The translations under genes and the position numbers were made by a program. The notes below the pieces were generated by a model. The model was not told the origin of the DNA and searched no databases. It was given only the letters and a program-made list of their open reading frames with translations. A stretch of 19,804 nucleotides of DNA from Clostridiaceae bacterium (lineage in GTDB: Bacteria > Bacillota > Clostridia > Oscillospirales > Acutalibacteraceae), in assembly GCA_904501675.1 (NCBI GenBank), contig CAJGCL010000025.1, positions 1 through 19,804 on the forward strand. Direction: 5' to 3'. This document shows positions 1 through 8,972 of the stretch, piece after piece (the first letter of the stretch is position 1; the number at the start of each line of letters is the position of its first letter).

Positions 1-1026
1 GTCTTTATCTGTACTGTCAACAATGTTATCAAGTGCATTCTGTGCTTTCTCTACAGAATCAGTTGTATAATCATCAGGATTATTTACGATGTTCTTAAGA
101 TCTTCTACAACCTTATCAAACTCTGTATAGTTTGCTTTTTCTTCAACAGTCTCTATAAAGTCCTTCATATCCTGGGTTGCTTCGTTAATCATTTCCTGAT
201 TTACGTAATTTTCACCAACAACCATATCAGAAGGAATCTGGGTTACTTGGTCAAGAACTTCCTGAGCATTCTTTATAGTTTCATCTGTAAATGTTCCCTC
301 AGGCGCATTTACAATCTGTTCAATGATGTTCTTCAACTCATTGAATTCTGTATAATCTGCATTTCTATTTGCTTCAAGAGCTTCTCTTAAACTTTCAAGC
401 TCGGCTGTTGCCTCATTAACCTTGCTCTGCTCTGCTACAGGGAGATCCTTGGTTAGTGCTGTGTCAACTCTGTTTACTGCCTCTTTGTATGCATCGAATG
501 CATCCTGATTGAAAACGTTGCCTTCGTTTGTTAAGGAATCAGCCTCAGCTTTTGCATTGTTGTAATCTGTATAGTTTGCTTTTCTTTCAGCAGAAATGAT
601 TACATCAGTCATATTCTGAGTTGTATCGTCAATAATGCCCTGGTTTACACCGTTTTCATCCTTTGGAAGGTCAGGATTAATCTTGTTTGCTTCATTAAGA
701 GCATTCTGAGCATCCTCAACGGTTTTATCTGTATAAGTTCCCTCCGGAGCAGAAACAATTTTTTCAAGCTCTTCTTTTGCCGCATCAAACTCTGTATAGT
801 TTGCTTTCTCCTGAGCTCCATCAATGGCCGCCTTAAGCTCATTAACAACAGTTTGAATTGCTGCTGTATTTGCATCGTTCAATTCAAGGTCTTTGTTAAG
901 CGCCTCTGCAGAAGCAAGGGCAGAATTAAGAGCATCTATGCTTGACTGTGTATAGGTTTTTTCTGAATTGTTAAGGATAGCGGTTGCCTGCTCAACAAGA
1001 GAGTTAAGCTCTGAGTAATCAGCTTT
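1..1026 (-). repeat. Tandem FIVAR-like repeats, alternating 73 and 75 residues
   Basis: Within the surface-protein gene, repeat units begin (reading minus) at 1026, 807, 582, 363 and 138. The lengths are 219, 225, 219 and 225 bp, followed by a fifth unit cut by the window edge. Each starts with (K/N)A(D/N)Y(T/S)(E/D). The two 75-residue units resemble each other (APEG, VNQ, TQ-x-M) more than they resemble the two 73-residue units, so the true period appears to be a 148-residue A-B pair. The DNA around each start is conserved (e.g. TCTGTATAGTTTGCTTT on the plus strand near 123 and 792). The repeats sit in frame inside a coding region, so they are not a CRISPR array. Confidence 0.85.
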
Positions 1027-4000
1027 TTCTTTAAGTGCACCAAGTGCCTGAGCAAGCTTTGCAGTTTCTGCATTAATCTGCTCTTGTGTATAGAAACCGT
1101 TAGCGTTTACAATATCTGCGTTTACAGAATAAACCAAATCCGTAGCAGCCTGGAATGATGCTGCTGTGTATGCGCCGTTGTTACCTGCATCTACGAAATC
1201 CTTATATGAGTAATATGTTGCTCGAAGGTTTCTTGCGTCAGTGATGTTGAAGGTTACAGGAATATGTGCGTGGTGCTCAGCACCGTCCTCTGTCCAGGCA
1301 AGACGGAGCACATATGTGTAGCTTCTCATTTTTGTTTCTGTATCGCCTCCGCCTGCAGAAGCAAAAATAAATTCTGCTGTTGCAGAGGAATCCTCTGTAG
1401 TAAGTGTTGTTGAATCGTTAATAAGACCATCTGTTGAAAGAGCTACACCTGCAGTATTCTGCCATGTGTTAAACCAAGCCATATCACCGTTTGTATCGGC
1501 ATACTGGTTGCCGTTCGCATCAAGGAGAAGGTCTACACCCTGAACAACATTATACTGAACGTTTGGAACAATAAACAAGTTTTCTGCATTATTTATTGTA
1601 ACAGCATTGCTATTATAACAGTTACCTGATGTATCCATTGCTGAAAGCTCGTTACCATCAAGAGAAGAAATCTTAAGAGATTTTAAAGTAACGACCTTAC
1701 TTGAATCAGCACTGCTTATTGTAAGATTTGTTTTAATAGAAACTTTTTCGTCGTTAAGTGTCTGAACAAAATTATATTCAGGATAATCAAGTGTGAACTT
1801 AACAACACCATTTGTGTATTCACCTGTAATAGCATCCTGTGTGAATTCTGGACCCACGCTATCGGGATTTGTAATAGAGCCACCGGTAAGCTTAAGATAT
1901 GCATTAAGAAGTGTGTTACAAGCTTCGTCAACCTGACCTTGCTGACTTGCTCCTAAATCGAGAGGAGTTGAAGTTTCTACAGATTCAACGACTGCCATAA
2001 ACTCTGTATATGCATCACCTGTGTAATCGGTTGGCCTCAAGCCATTAATGATATCCATATACTGATTATATGTGTCGTAATTTGCTCTTCCCTCAGCATT
2101 ATCTGCTACTGAGTTAAGTGTTGCAGCCATATTAGCAATAGCCTGACGATTTTCTACGCTATCGAAAAGATTTTTATTGAAAGCATCTGCCTGAGCTTTT
2201 GCCTGTTGTGCAGCTGCAATAGATGCACCTGAGTATTGATCAGGATTTGCAAGAATAGACTCAATTCTCTGATATGCTTCTTCGAAAGCTGAATAATCTG
2301 CTCTGTTTTCAGAAAGAACCTCGAACTGCTGATAGTATGCATCTACCGCTGCCTGAGTATAGTACTTTGTACCGTTTATCATATCTGCAGGAACAGAGTC
2401 AACAATTTTCTCGAGTGCATTTACATAGTCAGAATTATGGGAACCTGGGTTCGCAAGAGTCTGTACCGCTTTGTTATATTCTTCAACAAGAGGACGTGCG
2501 TCGGTGATTCTGAGAGTTGTAACGAAGTCCTGATCGTTCACAGAATAGTTATTACCTGTATTACCTGTATTTGTCCAGTTCTGATAATATACCTGTTTGT
2601 ATGTGTATACAGTTTCACCTGATTCTTCAGGAGACATACCAACAAAAGTCAACCTATTTTGGAAATAATAAGTCTTATCATCGCCAAAACCGTCGTAATT
2701 GTTGTCAATATATGTACCATTAAGAGCAGTAACATCTTCTAATTTAGGTGTACCGTCTTCTTCGATTTCTAACCAGTTATTAAAAATTATTTGGTTAGTT
2801 AAAGTGCCTTTAATAGCAACAGAAGACAATGATGCCACTGTCTCAACACAGTTACTTTGGAATCTGGATGCAAAAGGGGCGTTTTCAGGATATGCAGCAT
2901 CAAGGGTTATGTAGAATTTTCTTACTCGGCTACCACCTGTTCTTACCATTGACCAAGGTTGAGCAAAGGCAAACTTCTGGTTATCCTCGACCTGAATGAA
3001 GTTAAACTCGTTGCCCATAGTAACACTCAAACCATCGATTTCTACTGAAACATTTGATCCTGTACCATCAAATTCAACAACAAGAATTTTTTTCGCATTT
3101 ATGAGTGCCTGAACTGCCGCATCAACTGTTCCTTGTTGCGAAGCAGCAAGAGTCTTTGAAAGACCTGCGTTGATATTCATGAGCTCTGCAAGGTATGCCT
3201 GATAGCTCTGAGCAGAATAAACACCTTCGCTGTTTGTAAAGCTTATACGTTCCTCAAAAACACTATTAAACTGAGAATAGTCAGCACCATTTGCAGGTAT
3301 TGACGTAAAGGTGTTAACATAGCCGTCAACAACAGACTGACTATAAGCAACGGAATAATTCTTAAGCCCATCAGGAATCTCACTTAAAAAGGCTTGAACC
3401 GCAGAAACGTATGTAGCGGAGTAGTTGCCCGGATTAGCTACAACTGCGTTTGCTTGTGCAAGCATTTCCTTAAATGCACGTGCATCAATAACAGTTATTG
3501 TTGTAGTAATTGGTGTTTCGTAACTTGTGGTCGAATCAATAGTTACTGTATATTTTAAATTTTGGGTATATCTATAATTCTGTTGACCAACATGATCTGC
3601 AGATGCACCTTTGAAGGTTGTGGTTTTTGTCCAACTATACTCGGTGGTGCCCCAATATGAACCTGCTAAAGCAGAAGAGTTCGGAAAAGCAAGCGCTGAT
3701 GATTCGCTTGTATTTCCAACATAGGTAATTGTACCGTTGTTGTTATTCACAAATGAGCTGGTTGCAGCATCATCAGCAAGTGGGAAACTAAGATCCACAA
3801 TTACTTCCTTAAACATATTTGCAGAACCACAGAATTTATCTGCCTCAATAGTCTGATTAAATTTGAAATATTCATCATCCATAGTCTGGTAGAATGTATA
3901 ATTCAGACTTCTTTGCAAAAATGTAAGGTTATTTGTTTCGCTTTGGCTATACTCCCCGTTTTCGCTAACAGGAAGTGTGGGATTATCAATTGTTCCTGAT

Positions 4001-4089
4001 GCTACTGTTGCAGTATACATTATTGGCATACTTGCAATGGCAATAAGTAAAGAAAGAACAACTGATAAAACTTTTCTTGTTTTCTTCAT
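1..4089 (-). CDS. Giant secreted FIVAR-repeat surface protein (3' end outside window)
   Basis: An uninterrupted minus-strand reading frame runs from an ATG at 4087-4089 to the window edge (1363 codons, no stop). The ATG follows a strong SD (AAAGGGG, about 6-7 nt away). Residues 1-30 are a classic signal peptide: Lys/Arg-rich start MKKTRK, a hydrophobic core, and a likely cut near ATVA. The mature part alternates beta-rich and helical regions. Three beta-rich regions carry an F-x-Q-x3-D-like motif (about residues 67, 366 and 776) and end in a (V/I)I-x-DAR motif (about 201-204, 529-532 and 950-953). Helical FIVAR-like segments with A-(D/N)-Y-(T/S) starts follow. The last ~340 residues are tandem ~74-residue FIVAR-like repeats. 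Such proteins are usually wall-attached adhesins or glycan-binding proteins, but the anchor would lie outside the window, so sorting type and ligand are unknown. Function is inference; the reading frame and secretion signal are seen directly. Confidence 0.93.
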   Translation of the reverse strand, partial: MKKTRKVLSVVLSLLIAIASMPIMYTATVASGTIDNPTLPVSENGEYSQSETNNLTFLQRSLNYTFYQTMDDEYFKFNQTIEADKFCGSANMFKEVIVDLSFPLADDAATSSFVNNNNGTITYVGNTSESSALAFPNSSALAGSYWGTTEYSWTKTTTFKGASADHVGQQNYRYTQNLKYTVTIDSTTSYETPITTTITVIDARAFKEMLAQANAVVANPGNYSATYVSAVQAFLSEIPDGLKNYSVAYSQSVVDGYVNTFTSIPANGADYSQFNSVFEERISFTNSEGVYSAQSYQAYLAELMNINAGLSKTLAASQQGTVDAAVQALINAKKILVVEFDGTGSNVSVEIDGLSVTMGNEFNFIQVEDNQKFAFAQPWSMVRTGGSRVRKFYITLDAAYPENAPFASRFQSNCVETVASLSSVAIKGTLTNQIIFNNWLEIEEDGTPKLEDVTALNGTYIDNNYDGFGDDKTYYFQNRLTFVGMSPEESGETVYTYKQVYYQNWTNTGNTGNNYSVNDQDFVTTLRITDARPLVEEYNKAVQTLANPGSHNSDYVNALEKIVDSVPADMINGTKYYTQAAVDAYYQQFEVLSENRADYSAFEEAYQRIESILANPDQYSGASIAAAQQAKAQADAFNKNLFDSVENRQAIANMAATLNSVADNAEGRANYDTYNQYMDIINGLRPTDYTGDAYTEFMAVVESVETSTPLDLGASQQGQVDEACNTLLNAYLKLTGGSITNPDSVGPEFTQDAITGEYTNGVVKFTLDYPEYNFVQTLNDEKVSIKTNLTISSADSSKVVTLKSLKISSLDGNELSAMDTSGNCYNSNAVTINNAENLFIVPNVQYNVVQGVDLLLDANGNQYADTNGDMAWFNTWQNTAGVALSTDGLINDSTTLTTEDSSATAEFIFASAGGGDTETKMRSYTYVLRLAWTEDGAEHHAHIPVTFNITDARNLRATYYSYKDFVDAGNNGAYTAASFQAATDLVYSVNADIVNANGFYTQEQINAETAKLAQALGALKEKADYSELNSLVEQATAILNNSEKTYTQSSIDALNSALASAEALNKDLELNDANTAAIQTVVNELKAAIDGAQEKANYTEFDAAKEELEKIVSAPEGTYTDKTVEDAQNALNEANKINPDLPKDENGVNQGIIDDTTQNMTDVIISAERKANYTDYNNAKAEADSLTNEGNVFNQDAFDAYKEAVNRVDTALTKDLPVAEQSKVNEATAELESLREALEANRNADYTEFNELKNIIEQIVNAPEGTFTDETIKNAQEVLDQVTQIPSDMVVGENYVNQEMINEATQDMKDFIETVEEKANYTEFDKVVEDLKNIVNNPDDYTTDSVEKAQNALDNIVDSTDKD

Positions 4090-4165
4090 AAAATGCCCCT
4101 TTCTTGTTAAAAAGCCTTGAAGGCCTTCCAACTAAATATAATACTTTAATATATTAACACAGTAC

Positions 4166-4194
4166 AGTATATCATTATGAAAAAACGTAGTCAA
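4166..4194 (-). promoter_or_regulatory. SigA-type promoter of the giant surface protein gene
   Basis: Reading minus, TTGACT (4194-4189) is followed after exactly 17 bp by TATACT (4171-4166). TGA directly upstream of the -10 gives an extended -10. The predicted leader is about 70 nt to the ATG at 4089 and contains a short imperfect AAGGCCT/AGGCTT hairpin. The remaining spacer up to 4300 is AT-rich with nothing else recognisable. Confidence 0.75.
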
Positions 4195-4300
4195 CAATGC
4201 GAAAAAACTTTGTGAAAAATTAACATTTTGTTCGGTTTTTTGCAACATTATTGTAATATTTCACAAGATTTTGAAAAAGACTTTTGCACACTTGTTAACA

Positions 4301-4349
4301 AAAAGCAAAAAACAATCAGTTGCCGGTTTTACCCACAACTGATTGTTTT
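4301..4349 (-). terminator. Intrinsic terminator of the radical SAM gene
   Basis: A perfect 14-bp stem (arms 4309-4322 and 4336-4349, AAAACAATCAGTTG and its complement) encloses a 13-nt loop. On the minus strand a T-rich tail follows (TTTTTTGCTTTTTG). The stop codon TAA (4348-4350) overlaps the first arm. Confidence 0.85.
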
Positions 4350-5742
4350 AGCTCTTCTTACTGTCTCTATAATACTGTGTAAATGTTTTCGGGTGGGGGG
4401 TGTTCTCCCAAAGCTCCTTTGCAACCGGCGCCCAGGCTTTACTGAAATCGTCGCATTTTGAACAAAGCTCCTCAACGCTTTCTTTGTAAACAAGGTCTGT
4501 GCTTTTAGCTCCCGTTTCCTTGATTATACGCCTGAGAATATCAGGGTTTTCAAGCATAGGGCAAGGCATAAGGTGATTATCGTTAAAGGGCTGACCTTTT
4601 CTGTAAGCCATAAACAAAGGCTTCTGAAGAGCCTCAAAAAGCGTATCCTTACGGATATTTGAATCTGAATAGTGAACAAAAACGCAGGGCTCGATGTCAC
4701 CGTTTGAGTTAATATGGAAATAATTTCTGCCGCCTGCAATACAGCCGCCAACATACTCTCCATCGTCCTGGAAATCGAAGGCAAAAATAGGTTTACCTGT
4801 TTTTCCGTTACGCATTTTTTTCATCCAGAAATACATATATTTACGCTGAGTCGGTGTTGGAATAAGGCTCTTATCCGCGCCCTGACCAACAGGCATATAG
4901 TTGAAATAGAACGCGTATTTTACGCCCATATCAACCATTTTGTCAAGGAATTCATCGCTTGTTACATGGTTGATGTTTTTACTTGTGTAGCAAACAGAAA
5001 TACCGAACAAAAGCTTCTCTTTTTTCAGAAGCTCCATAGCCTCAATTGTTGTTTTATATGAGCCTTCACCGCGGCGATCATCGTTAGAACATTCATCGCC
5101 CTCTATAGAAAGAGCAAGTGTGATATTACCGCATTTTTTTATATCATCGCAAAGTTTTTTATCAATAAGAGTAGCGTTTGTGTATATAAGGAAAACGCAC
5201 TCCGGAAACTCAGAAGCTAGGGTGATAATATCATCTTTTCTTATAAGCGGCTCACCGCCTGTAAGCATATAGAAGTGTGTTCCCAAAGCTTTGCCCTGGC
5301 TTACAATACTGCGCATTTCATCAAGAGAAAGCTGCAGGCTATGGCCGTATTCCGCCGCCCAACAGCCTTTGCACTTAAGGTTACATGCTGAAGTCGGGTC
5401 AAAAAGGATAGTAAACGGAATATTGCAATTATATTTATCTCGGTTAGCGCGTACTGTTTTTGTTCCGTAATAGCCTGCGTGAACACCCATTGAAATAAGG
5501 AGAGATTTAACTAAATCTCTGTCCACATCGCTGAGAATGTTTTTGGCAAGCTGAACGAAACAGTTTTCATCATCATTAAGAGCGCTTCTCATTCTCTCAA
5601 AATTCTTTTGAGGAAACATTTTGAAATACTTTTCTGCAACGGCAAGAATTTTAAGAAGGTTTTCCTTAGGAGCTTTATCTATATATTTTAAAATACGGGT
5701 CAACGCAATGTTTGCCGCAGTATGAACAAGCCTATGCTCCAC
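4348..5742 (-). CDS. Radical SAM protein, uncharacterised, SPASM-like C-terminus
   Basis: This 464-residue protein has the radical SAM cluster motif C120-x3-C124-x2-C127 (ACNLKCKGCW), which binds the [4Fe-4S] that cleaves S-adenosylmethionine. A glycine-rich TGGEPL motif follows, then the TNATL and LSIEG strand motifs. Further cysteines downstream (GGCIAGG, EPCVF, MPCPM, LCSKC) look like a SPASM-type region holding auxiliary clusters. Residues 1-105 form a helical N-terminal domain that I cannot assign. The GTG start at 5742 is chosen because GGAGGTG lies 6 nt upstream; the longer frame from a GTG at 5787 would begin between the -35 and -10 boxes. The gene is monocistronic, with its own promoter and terminator, and no precursor peptide or obvious substrate gene adjoins it. 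The chemistry class is certain; the substrate is unknown. Confidence 0.92.
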   Translation of the reverse strand: MEHRLVHTAANIALTRILKYIDKAPKENLLKILAVAEKYFKMFPQKNFERMRSALNDDENCFVQLAKNILSDVDRDLVKSLLISMGVHAGYYGTKTVRANRDKYNCNIPFTILFDPTSACNLKCKGCWAAEYGHSLQLSLDEMRSIVSQGKALGTHFYMLTGGEPLIRKDDIITLASEFPECVFLIYTNATLIDKKLCDDIKKCGNITLALSIEGDECSNDDRRGEGSYKTTIEAMELLKKEKLLFGISVCYTSKNINHVTSDEFLDKMVDMGVKYAFYFNYMPVGQGADKSLIPTPTQRKYMYFWMKKMRNGKTGKPIFAFDFQDDGEYVGGCIAGGRNYFHINSNGDIEPCVFVHYSDSNIRKDTLFEALQKPLFMAYRKGQPFNDNHLMPCPMLENPDILRRIIKETGAKSTDLVYKESVEELCSKCDDFSKAWAPVAKELWENTPHPKTFTQYYRDSKKS

Positions 5743-5775
5743 AGAAAACACCTCCAATAAAAATTTAACTCTACT

Positions 5776-5803
5776 ATTATACCACACTTATTTCTTTTGT
5801 AAA
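5776..5803 (-). promoter_or_regulatory. Promoter of the radical SAM gene
   Basis: Reading minus, TTTACA (5803-5798) and TATAAT (5781-5776) are separated by 16 bp. Transcription would start near 5769, giving a short leader with GGAGGTG before the GTG at 5742. Confidence 0.72.
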
Positions 5804-5869
5804 TGGTCCTAAATAATATTTTAGTAAATTATTAGTCTATTTTTCCCACAATATACAATTTTATGTTCC

Positions 5870-5898
5870 TTGACACTACAATCTTTTAATATTATAAT
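5870..5898 (+). promoter_or_regulatory. Perfect-consensus promoter of the MFS-GH123 operon
   Basis: TTGACA (5870-5875), a 17-bp spacer, then TATAAT (5893-5898) exactly match the SigA consensus. The predicted start near 5905 gives a leader of about 30 nt. No clear palindromic operator overlaps it, so any sugar-responsive repression is not visible here. The spacer 5804-5869 shared with the divergent radical SAM gene is AT-rich and otherwise featureless. Confidence 0.85.
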
Positions 5899-5934
5899 TG
5901 TTATGTATTTAAATTTATTTAAGGAGTGTTTACC

Positions 5935-7341
5935 TTGGCTAAAAACAAACTCAAAAAGTCATCAGGCGACAGGCTTTCTCCATTAAACTGGTTTAATGTG
6001 TGTCTTTTCTGTCTTATTGGTGGTATTGCATGGAACCTTGAAAATATGTATTTCAATACTTTCCTGTACAACTCTGTTTATGCAGGCGCTTCTGCAGAAG
6101 CTCTTGCCGGCACAATGGCGCCTACTACCGCTATAAGCCGAATGGTTGCTCTTTCTGCCGTAACCGCTGTGCTTACAACATTTGTTATGGGTACATTCAG
6201 CGACAGAATGAAAAACAGAAAAGTTTTTATATCTATAGGTTACATTGTATGGGGTCTTATTACTGCAACCTTTGGTTTTATTACAAAAGAAAATATTGCA
6301 GGTCTTTTCAACCTTTCTGACGGCGTGCAGATTCTTTCTCTTACTGTTTGGGCAGTTATCATAATGGATATGGTTATGACGTTTATGGGCTCAACAAGTA
6401 ACGACTCTGCTTTTAACGCATGGGTAACAGATATTACTACCCCTGTTACAAGACCAAAAGTTGAAACAAGCTTCACCTTCGTTGGCTTCGTTGCAATGGG
6501 TATCGTAATGGGCGTTGGCACTGCAGCCCAGGCAGGCGCAATTCCTTATAAATTATTCTTCGGTCTTCTTGGTTTATTGGTTGCAGTAGCCGGCGTTATT
6601 GGTCTTTTCACTCTTAAAGAGCCTGAACACATTACAAAAGAGAATAAAAAAACAAGTTATTGGGCAGACCTTTTGTACGGATTTAAGCCTTCTGTTATCA
6701 AAGAAAACTCTACTCTTTATCTCTTCCTTCTTGCTATGTGTCTTTTCAACTGCGCATTCCAGGTTTTCTTCCCATATCTTATTGTTTACCTTCAGTATGT
6801 TGTTCTTGAAAGCGCAGCAAACAAAGTTCTCCTTACAAACTCTCTTCCGACGATTATTATCGTTGCGGTTATTGCAGTTGCTGTTCTTGTTGCAGGCGTT
6901 ATTTTCTTAATGAAGCTTTCTGCAAAGAAGAAGCTTCTTGGAATTATTCCTGGTGTTGCAGCGCTTATTGTAGGTCTTATTATACTTTCAACCTCAACAA
7001 ATTTCTTTACAATTCTCGTAGGTATTGCTCCAACATTTATTGGCTACCTCGTTCTTACAATTCAGTTCGGTGCAACTATCCGCGACTACACTCCGCCTGA
7101 AAAAGCTGGTCTTTTCCAGGGTATAAGAATGATTTTCTTCGTGCTTATCCCAATGGTTGTTGGCCCTGCTATCGGCGATATTGCTTGCAGAAGCGTTGGT
7201 GCATCATACATTAACGAATATGGCATTGAAACACTTGTGCCTGATGCAAAAATGTTCCTTTACAGTGCTGTTGTTGCAGTATTGGTATTTATCCCCCTTC
7301 TCATTCTTAAGAAAAAAGGCATTGATAAAACTGAGGAATAA
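5935..7341 (+). CDS. MFS transporter, 12 TM helices, probable sugar or glycoside importer
   Basis: This 468-residue integral membrane protein has about twelve hydrophobic segments in two sets of six. The loop between helices 2 and 3 reads GTFSDRMKNRK, matching the major-facilitator motif A (G-x3-D-R-x3-R-K). The loop after helix 10 (RDYTPPEKAGLFQGIR) resembles sugar-type MFS/GPH-like carriers. The preferred start is the TTG at 5935, which lies 8 nt after AAGGAG (5921-5926); a GTG at 5926 in the same frame overlaps that SD and is less likely. The stop is only 3 nt before the GH123-like gene, and the two share one promoter and one terminator. The carrier therefore probably imports the glycan or amino-sugar substrate of that enzyme. 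The exact substrate is inference. Confidence 0.9.
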   Translation: MAKNKLKKSSGDRLSPLNWFNVCLFCLIGGIAWNLENMYFNTFLYNSVYAGASAEALAGTMAPTTAISRMVALSAVTAVLTTFVMGTFSDRMKNRKVFISIGYIVWGLITATFGFITKENIAGLFNLSDGVQILSLTVWAVIIMDMVMTFMGSTSNDSAFNAWVTDITTPVTRPKVETSFTFVGFVAMGIVMGVGTAAQAGAIPYKLFFGLLGLLVAVAGVIGLFTLKEPEHITKENKKTSYWADLLYGFKPSVIKENSTLYLFLLAMCLFNCAFQVFFPYLIVYLQYVVLESAANKVLLTNSLPTIIIVAVIAVAVLVAGVIFLMKLSAKKKLLGIIPGVAALIVGLIILSTSTNFFTILVGIAPTFIGYLVLTIQFGATIRDYTPPEKAGLFQGIRMIFFVLIPMVVGPAIGDIACRSVGASYINEYGIETLVPDAKMFLYSAVVAVLVFIPLLILKKKGIDKTEE

Positions 7342-7344
7342 TTT

Positions 7345-8967
7345 ATGAAAACAAAATTACTTTCATCATTAAATAAAGTTTTTAAGGATGTTGAACCTAA
7401 CTTCCCTGAATTCACTTCATATTCAATTCTTAAAAACGAAAACTTCTCTTTCCAGATTGCTTTTATGGCAGAAAACAAGGATGAAACTGAAATATCTGTT
7501 TCAGTTAATTCTCCTGTAAATGAAAACATCCGCATTTATCTTGTTAAAAATATTCCCGCAGGCAAAAACGGGTATGACAACTCAGACAACTTCCACTACG
7601 ATTTGGAAAGAAAAGAGTTTCCCGATTTACTTGAGCCCATAGATGGCACTATAAAAGTTGCAAAAGGTCAATGGCATTCTTTATGGATAGAGGTTTCTGC
7701 TGATGAAAAGCCCGTGGGTAAAGCTGATATAAAAGTTGCTCTTGAAACACCTATAAGCAAAGCGGAAGAAACATTCACTCTCAATATTATAGATAACGAT
7801 CTTCCTCCTCAGAAGCTCCTTTACACAAACTGGTTCCACAATGACTGTCTTTGCACATACTATGGCGTTGAGGTATTCTCAGATAAATATTGGGAAATTG
7901 TTGATAACTACATCAAAAATGCGGTTTATCACGGAGTAAATATGATTTTGACACCTGTTTTTACTCCTCCGCTTGACACTCAGGTTGGCGGCGAAAGACC
8001 AACTGTTCAATTAGTAGGTGTAACAAAAGAAAAAGGTAAGTATTCTTTCAATTTTGATAATTTTGAAAAGTATGTTGCGCTTTGCCTCAAAAATGGTATA
8101 CAGGCTTTTGAAATTTCCCACTTTTTCACACAATGGGGAGCAGCGTTCGCACCTAAGGTTATAGCAACTGTAAACGGTAAAGAAAAACGAATTTTCGGTT
8201 GGGATACAAAAGCAAGCGGTAAGGCATACACAGAATTTCTTGAAGCTTTTGCCAAGGAATTCAAGAAAGAAATCAAAAAGTTAGGCATAAAAGACCGTTG
8301 CTGGTTTCATGTATCAGATGAACCAAATGAACAACAGCTTAAAACCTATAAGAAGGCGTCAGACATCGTTAATCGTCTTTTCCCCGGTTTTAAAACTCTT
8401 GATGCACTTTCTGATATTGAATTTTTCCATAAAGGATTAATTAAAACACCTGTTTGCGGTGAGGGCGAAGCAGATATATTCAGAGCAGAGGTAAAAAACT
8501 TCTGGACATACCATTGTTGTACACAAGTTCACTCATATCTTCCAAACAGACTGTTCTCCCAACCTTCTCAGAGAAACAGGGTTTTAGGGGTTCTTCTTTA
8601 CAAATATAATACCCAAGGATTTTTGCAATGGGGACACAATTTCTGGTACAGCCAGTATTCAAAGCACGAAATCGACCCATTTAAAACAACAGATGCATGT
8701 AACGCCTTCCCCTCGGGAGATTCTTTTGTGGTTTATCCAGGCAAAAACGGCAAACCACTCAACTCCCTTCGCCACAAGGTTTTCCTTGATGCTATGCAGG
8801 ATTTAAGAGCATTAACTCTTCTTGAAGAAAAAACAGACAGAAAGTTTGTTTTAAAGCTTATTGAACAGGGTCTTGATGTTCCTCTGAGCTTCACCACATA
8901 TCCTCACGAAGCAAGCTGGCTCCTTGATTTGAGAAGCAGAATAAACAAAGAACTTGCAAACATATAA
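7345..8967 (+). CDS. GH123/DUF4091-type glycoside hydrolase, cytoplasmic
   Basis: This 540-residue protein has no signal peptide. Residues 1-150 are beta-rich (sandwich-like) and about 160-500 fit a TIM barrel. The segment CWFHVSDEPNEQQL holds D325-E326, matching the Asp-Glu pair used by GH123 N-acetyl-beta-galactosaminidases for substrate-assisted hydrolysis of GalNAc linkages. Downstream, RVLGVLLYKYNTQGFLQWGHNFW is typical of the DUF4091/GH123 catalytic domain (inner strand ending WG-x-N-x-W). The ATG at 7345 follows GAGGA inside the end of the transporter gene. Family assignment rests on remembered motifs. GalNAc specificity is plausible but unproven, because many DUF4091 proteins are uncharacterised. 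With the transporter it suggests intracellular breakdown of host or bacterial amino-sugar glycans. Confidence 0.83.
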   Translation: MKTKLLSSLNKVFKDVEPNFPEFTSYSILKNENFSFQIAFMAENKDETEISVSVNSPVNENIRIYLVKNIPAGKNGYDNSDNFHYDLERKEFPDLLEPIDGTIKVAKGQWHSLWIEVSADEKPVGKADIKVALETPISKAEETFTLNIIDNDLPPQKLLYTNWFHNDCLCTYYGVEVFSDKYWEIVDNYIKNAVYHGVNMILTPVFTPPLDTQVGGERPTVQLVGVTKEKGKYSFNFDNFEKYVALCLKNGIQAFEISHFFTQWGAAFAPKVIATVNGKEKRIFGWDTKASGKAYTEFLEAFAKEFKKEIKKLGIKDRCWFHVSDEPNEQQLKTYKKASDIVNRLFPGFKTLDALSDIEFFHKGLIKTPVCGEGEADIFRAEVKNFWTYHCCTQVHSYLPNRLFSQPSQRNRVLGVLLYKYNTQGFLQWGHNFWYSQYSKHEIDPFKTTDACNAFPSGDSFVVYPGKNGKPLNSLRHKVFLDAMQDLRALTLLEEKTDRKFVLKLIEQGLDVPLSFTTYPHEASWLLDLRSRINKELANI

Positions 8968-8972
8968 AATTA

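Noticed and set aside
1..1026. Regularly spaced repeats considered as CRISPR
   Set aside because: The period is 219-225 bp, in frame inside a long coding region, and the conserved part encodes FIVAR-like protein repeats.
2441..2452. GAAC-N4-GTTC sequence resembling an SOS box
   Set aside because: It lies within the surface-protein coding region, its centre (CTGG) does not fit the RNRY consensus, and no promoter is nearby.
4105..4131. Short hairpin plus T-run in the surface-protein leader, considered as an attenuator
   Set aside because: The stem is only about six pairs with a bulge, which is too weak to call.
4222..4232. AAC-N5-GTT sequence upstream of the surface-protein promoter
   Set aside because: The spacing between half-sites is 5 instead of 4, so it does not fit the LexA operator.
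4348..5787. Longer radical SAM frame starting at a GTG at 5787
   Set aside because: That codon lies between the -35 and -10 boxes of the gene's promoter and has no SD; the GTG at 5742 has GGAGGTG at the right distance.
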